Below are positions 5,463-6,444 of a DNA stretch of 6,444 bases, piece by piece. Source of the DNA: JAKEGN01 sp964465665 (GTDB lineage: Bacteria; Pseudomonadota; Gammaproteobacteria; Steroidobacterales; Woeseiaceae); NCBI GenBank assembly GCA_964465665.1, contig CAYXKM010000172.1, positions 1 to 6,444 of the forward strand. Reading direction: 5' to 3'. The number at the start of each line of letters is the position of its first letter. Position 1 is the stretch's first letter. The position numbers were made by a program, and so were the translations under genes. The notes below the pieces were generated by a model. That model worked only from the letters and a program-made list of their open reading frames with translations. It searched no databases and was not told the origin of the DNA.

Positions 5463-6437
5463 TCAGGCGTAAGCGACGCTGGTCAGGTTTCGTCCGGCGC
5501 GTTTGGCGCGATAAAGCGCTTCGTCGGCCCGTCGCAGCCAGTCGGCTGCGGATTCGCCGTTCCCGAGTTCGGCTACGCCGAGCGAGATCGTTACCGGCCT
5601 GTTCGGCGCCAGTTCGTTGGCTTCCACCAGGGTCCGCAGTTGCTCGGCGAGGTGATTGGCCTTTTGCAGATCCTGTCCTTCGACGACTACGACAAACTCT
5701 TCGCCGCCGATGCGATACAGGCTGTCGGTCACCCTGATTCGCAGATTGATGATTTCAGTCAGGTTAACGAGGATCCGATCGCCCATGGCATGACCGTAGG
5801 CGTCGTTGATCTGTTTGAAATGATCGAGGTCGATCAGCAGCAATGAAGTCGGCAAGTTGTTGCGCGCCTGCGCCGCAATGATTTCCGAGAGCTTTCGTTG
5901 CAATGCCCAGCGATTGCCCGCACCGGTCAGCGCATCCCTGGTGGCCAGCGCCATCAGTTTGTCACGCTGGTCGCGGCTGATGGTGGCAAACGCATAGGCA
6001 ATGGCGTTCGTGACTATCAGGGTTACGACAACGGTCGCAAGCGTGAACGCATCCATCTCCTGCAGGAGCGGCGGAACCAGTGCTGCGGTCGCCAGCAGGC
6101 AGACGACGATCGCTTCACGAACGCGCAGCAGGTAATAGGCCACCAGCATCGCCGGATAGGCCCAGTAGACCTGCCTGGGGCCGTTCAGGTAGACGGTCGA
6201 CAGCACTCCAGCCAAGCAAATGAAAGCGATCAGGACGCTGGCAACGCGGACATGGCGGGTGCGATACACGAAGTAACCGAGAAAGCTGAAACCGGCGACA
6301 ATCACTACATCGAGCAGGCCTACTCCGATTTCGCCTTGCATGAAACGCATGACGGCAAAGGGCAATACACCGAGCGCACCGGCCACGCTCAGTATCAGCG
6401 GCAGGATCTCCTCGACCGTTAGCTTCCTGTTACTCAC
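5463..6437 (-). CDS. Membrane-bound diguanylate cyclase (GGDEF domain)
   Basis: The 324-residue product makes the second messenger c-di-GMP from two GTP. The N-terminal half (about 11-152) holds roughly six hydrophobic helices, near 11-30, 39-58, 66-84, 92-104, 108-125 and 130-151. This is an integral-membrane input module that I cannot assign to a named MASE or 7TM sensor family. A short linker, 'SRDQRDKLMALA', leads to the GGDEF domain from about 165: 'TRDALTGAGNR' (166-176), metal-binding 'LIDLDHFKQIND' (201-212), the active-site loop GGEEF (244-248), 'ISLGVAE' (284-290) and 'ADEALYRAKRAGRN' (304-317). RVTD (235-238), five residues before GGEEF, is an intact RxxD inhibitory site, so product feedback control is expected. 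No EAL domain is present. The start shown is GTG, only seven bases from the window edge. The frame is still open beyond it, so the ribosome binding site is out of view and the true start could be further upstream, though the protein looks complete. Confidence 0.93.
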   Translation of the reverse strand: MSNRKLTVEEILPLILSVAGALGVLPFAVMRFMQGEIGVGLLDVVIVAGFSFLGYFVYRTRHVRVASVLIAFICLAGVLSTVYLNGPRQVYWAYPAMLVAYYLLRVREAIVVCLLATAALVPPLLQEMDAFTLATVVVTLIVTNAIAYAFATISRDQRDKLMALATRDALTGAGNRWALQRKLSEIIAAQARNNLPTSLLLIDLDHFKQINDAYGHAMGDRILVNLTEIINLRIRVTDSLYRIGGEEFVVVVEGQDLQKANHLAEQLRTLVEANELAPNRPVTISLGVAELGNGESAADWLRRADEALYRAKRAGRNLTSVAYA

Positions 6438-6444
6438 AGCTTGA

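Noticed and set aside
1..6444. A possible undescribed multi-gene system, defence island or mobile element.
   Set aside because: The genes belong to common families with different orientations and roles. There are no transposase, integrase, toxin-antitoxin, nuclease or repeat-array signals, and no inverted terminal or direct repeats that I can see.

Overview
The window looks like an ordinary chromosomal segment of an environmental proteobacterium. Base composition is moderately GC-rich by eye, and Shine-Dalgarno sites are clear. It carries an UrcA-family gene, a family common in sphingomonads, caulobacters and several gammaproteobacterial lineages. A gammaproteobacterium of the Woeseia/Steroidobacter kind is my best guess, but this is inference and no marker gene is present to settle it.

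Layout, left to right. (1) Positions 1-264 (+) hold the C-terminal end of a YtcJ-like amidohydrolase whose body lies outside the window. (2) Positions 317-955 (+) encode a deoxynucleoside kinase, very close to or overlapping the amidohydrolase depending on the start used. (3) A perfect inverted repeat lies at 974-993 between this pair and a convergent gene. (4) Positions 999-1733 (-) encode a secreted protein of unknown function that appears to contain two diverged TonB-C-terminal-like repeats. (5) Divergent from it, 1915-2253 (+) encodes a periplasmic UrcA-family protein. (6) A strong hairpin at 2261-2290, with its T-tract on the minus strand, separates urcA from a minus-strand pair. That pair is an M20-family metallopeptidase lipoprotein (2802-4286) followed 10 bases later by a membrane-anchored META/HslJ-like protein (2333-2791). 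(7) Divergent from the peptidase, 4466-5428 (+) encodes a secreted alpha/beta hydrolase with a TTG start. (8) Convergent with it, 5463-6437 (-) encodes a six-helix membrane diguanylate cyclase with an intact GGEEF active site and RxxD inhibitory site.

How the genes work together. Most products act in the cell envelope: five of the eight have a signal peptide, lipobox or N-terminal membrane anchor, and the cyclase is an integral membrane protein. The likely co-transcribed pairs are amidohydrolase-kinase and peptidase-META protein. The rest are single-gene units in divergent or convergent arrangement. I see no mobile element, CRISPR array, tRNA, rRNA or defence system. The genes do not form an obvious new pathway. 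The least explained items are the double TonB-C-like secreted protein, its divergent UrcA neighbour, and the unassigned membrane sensor of the cyclase.
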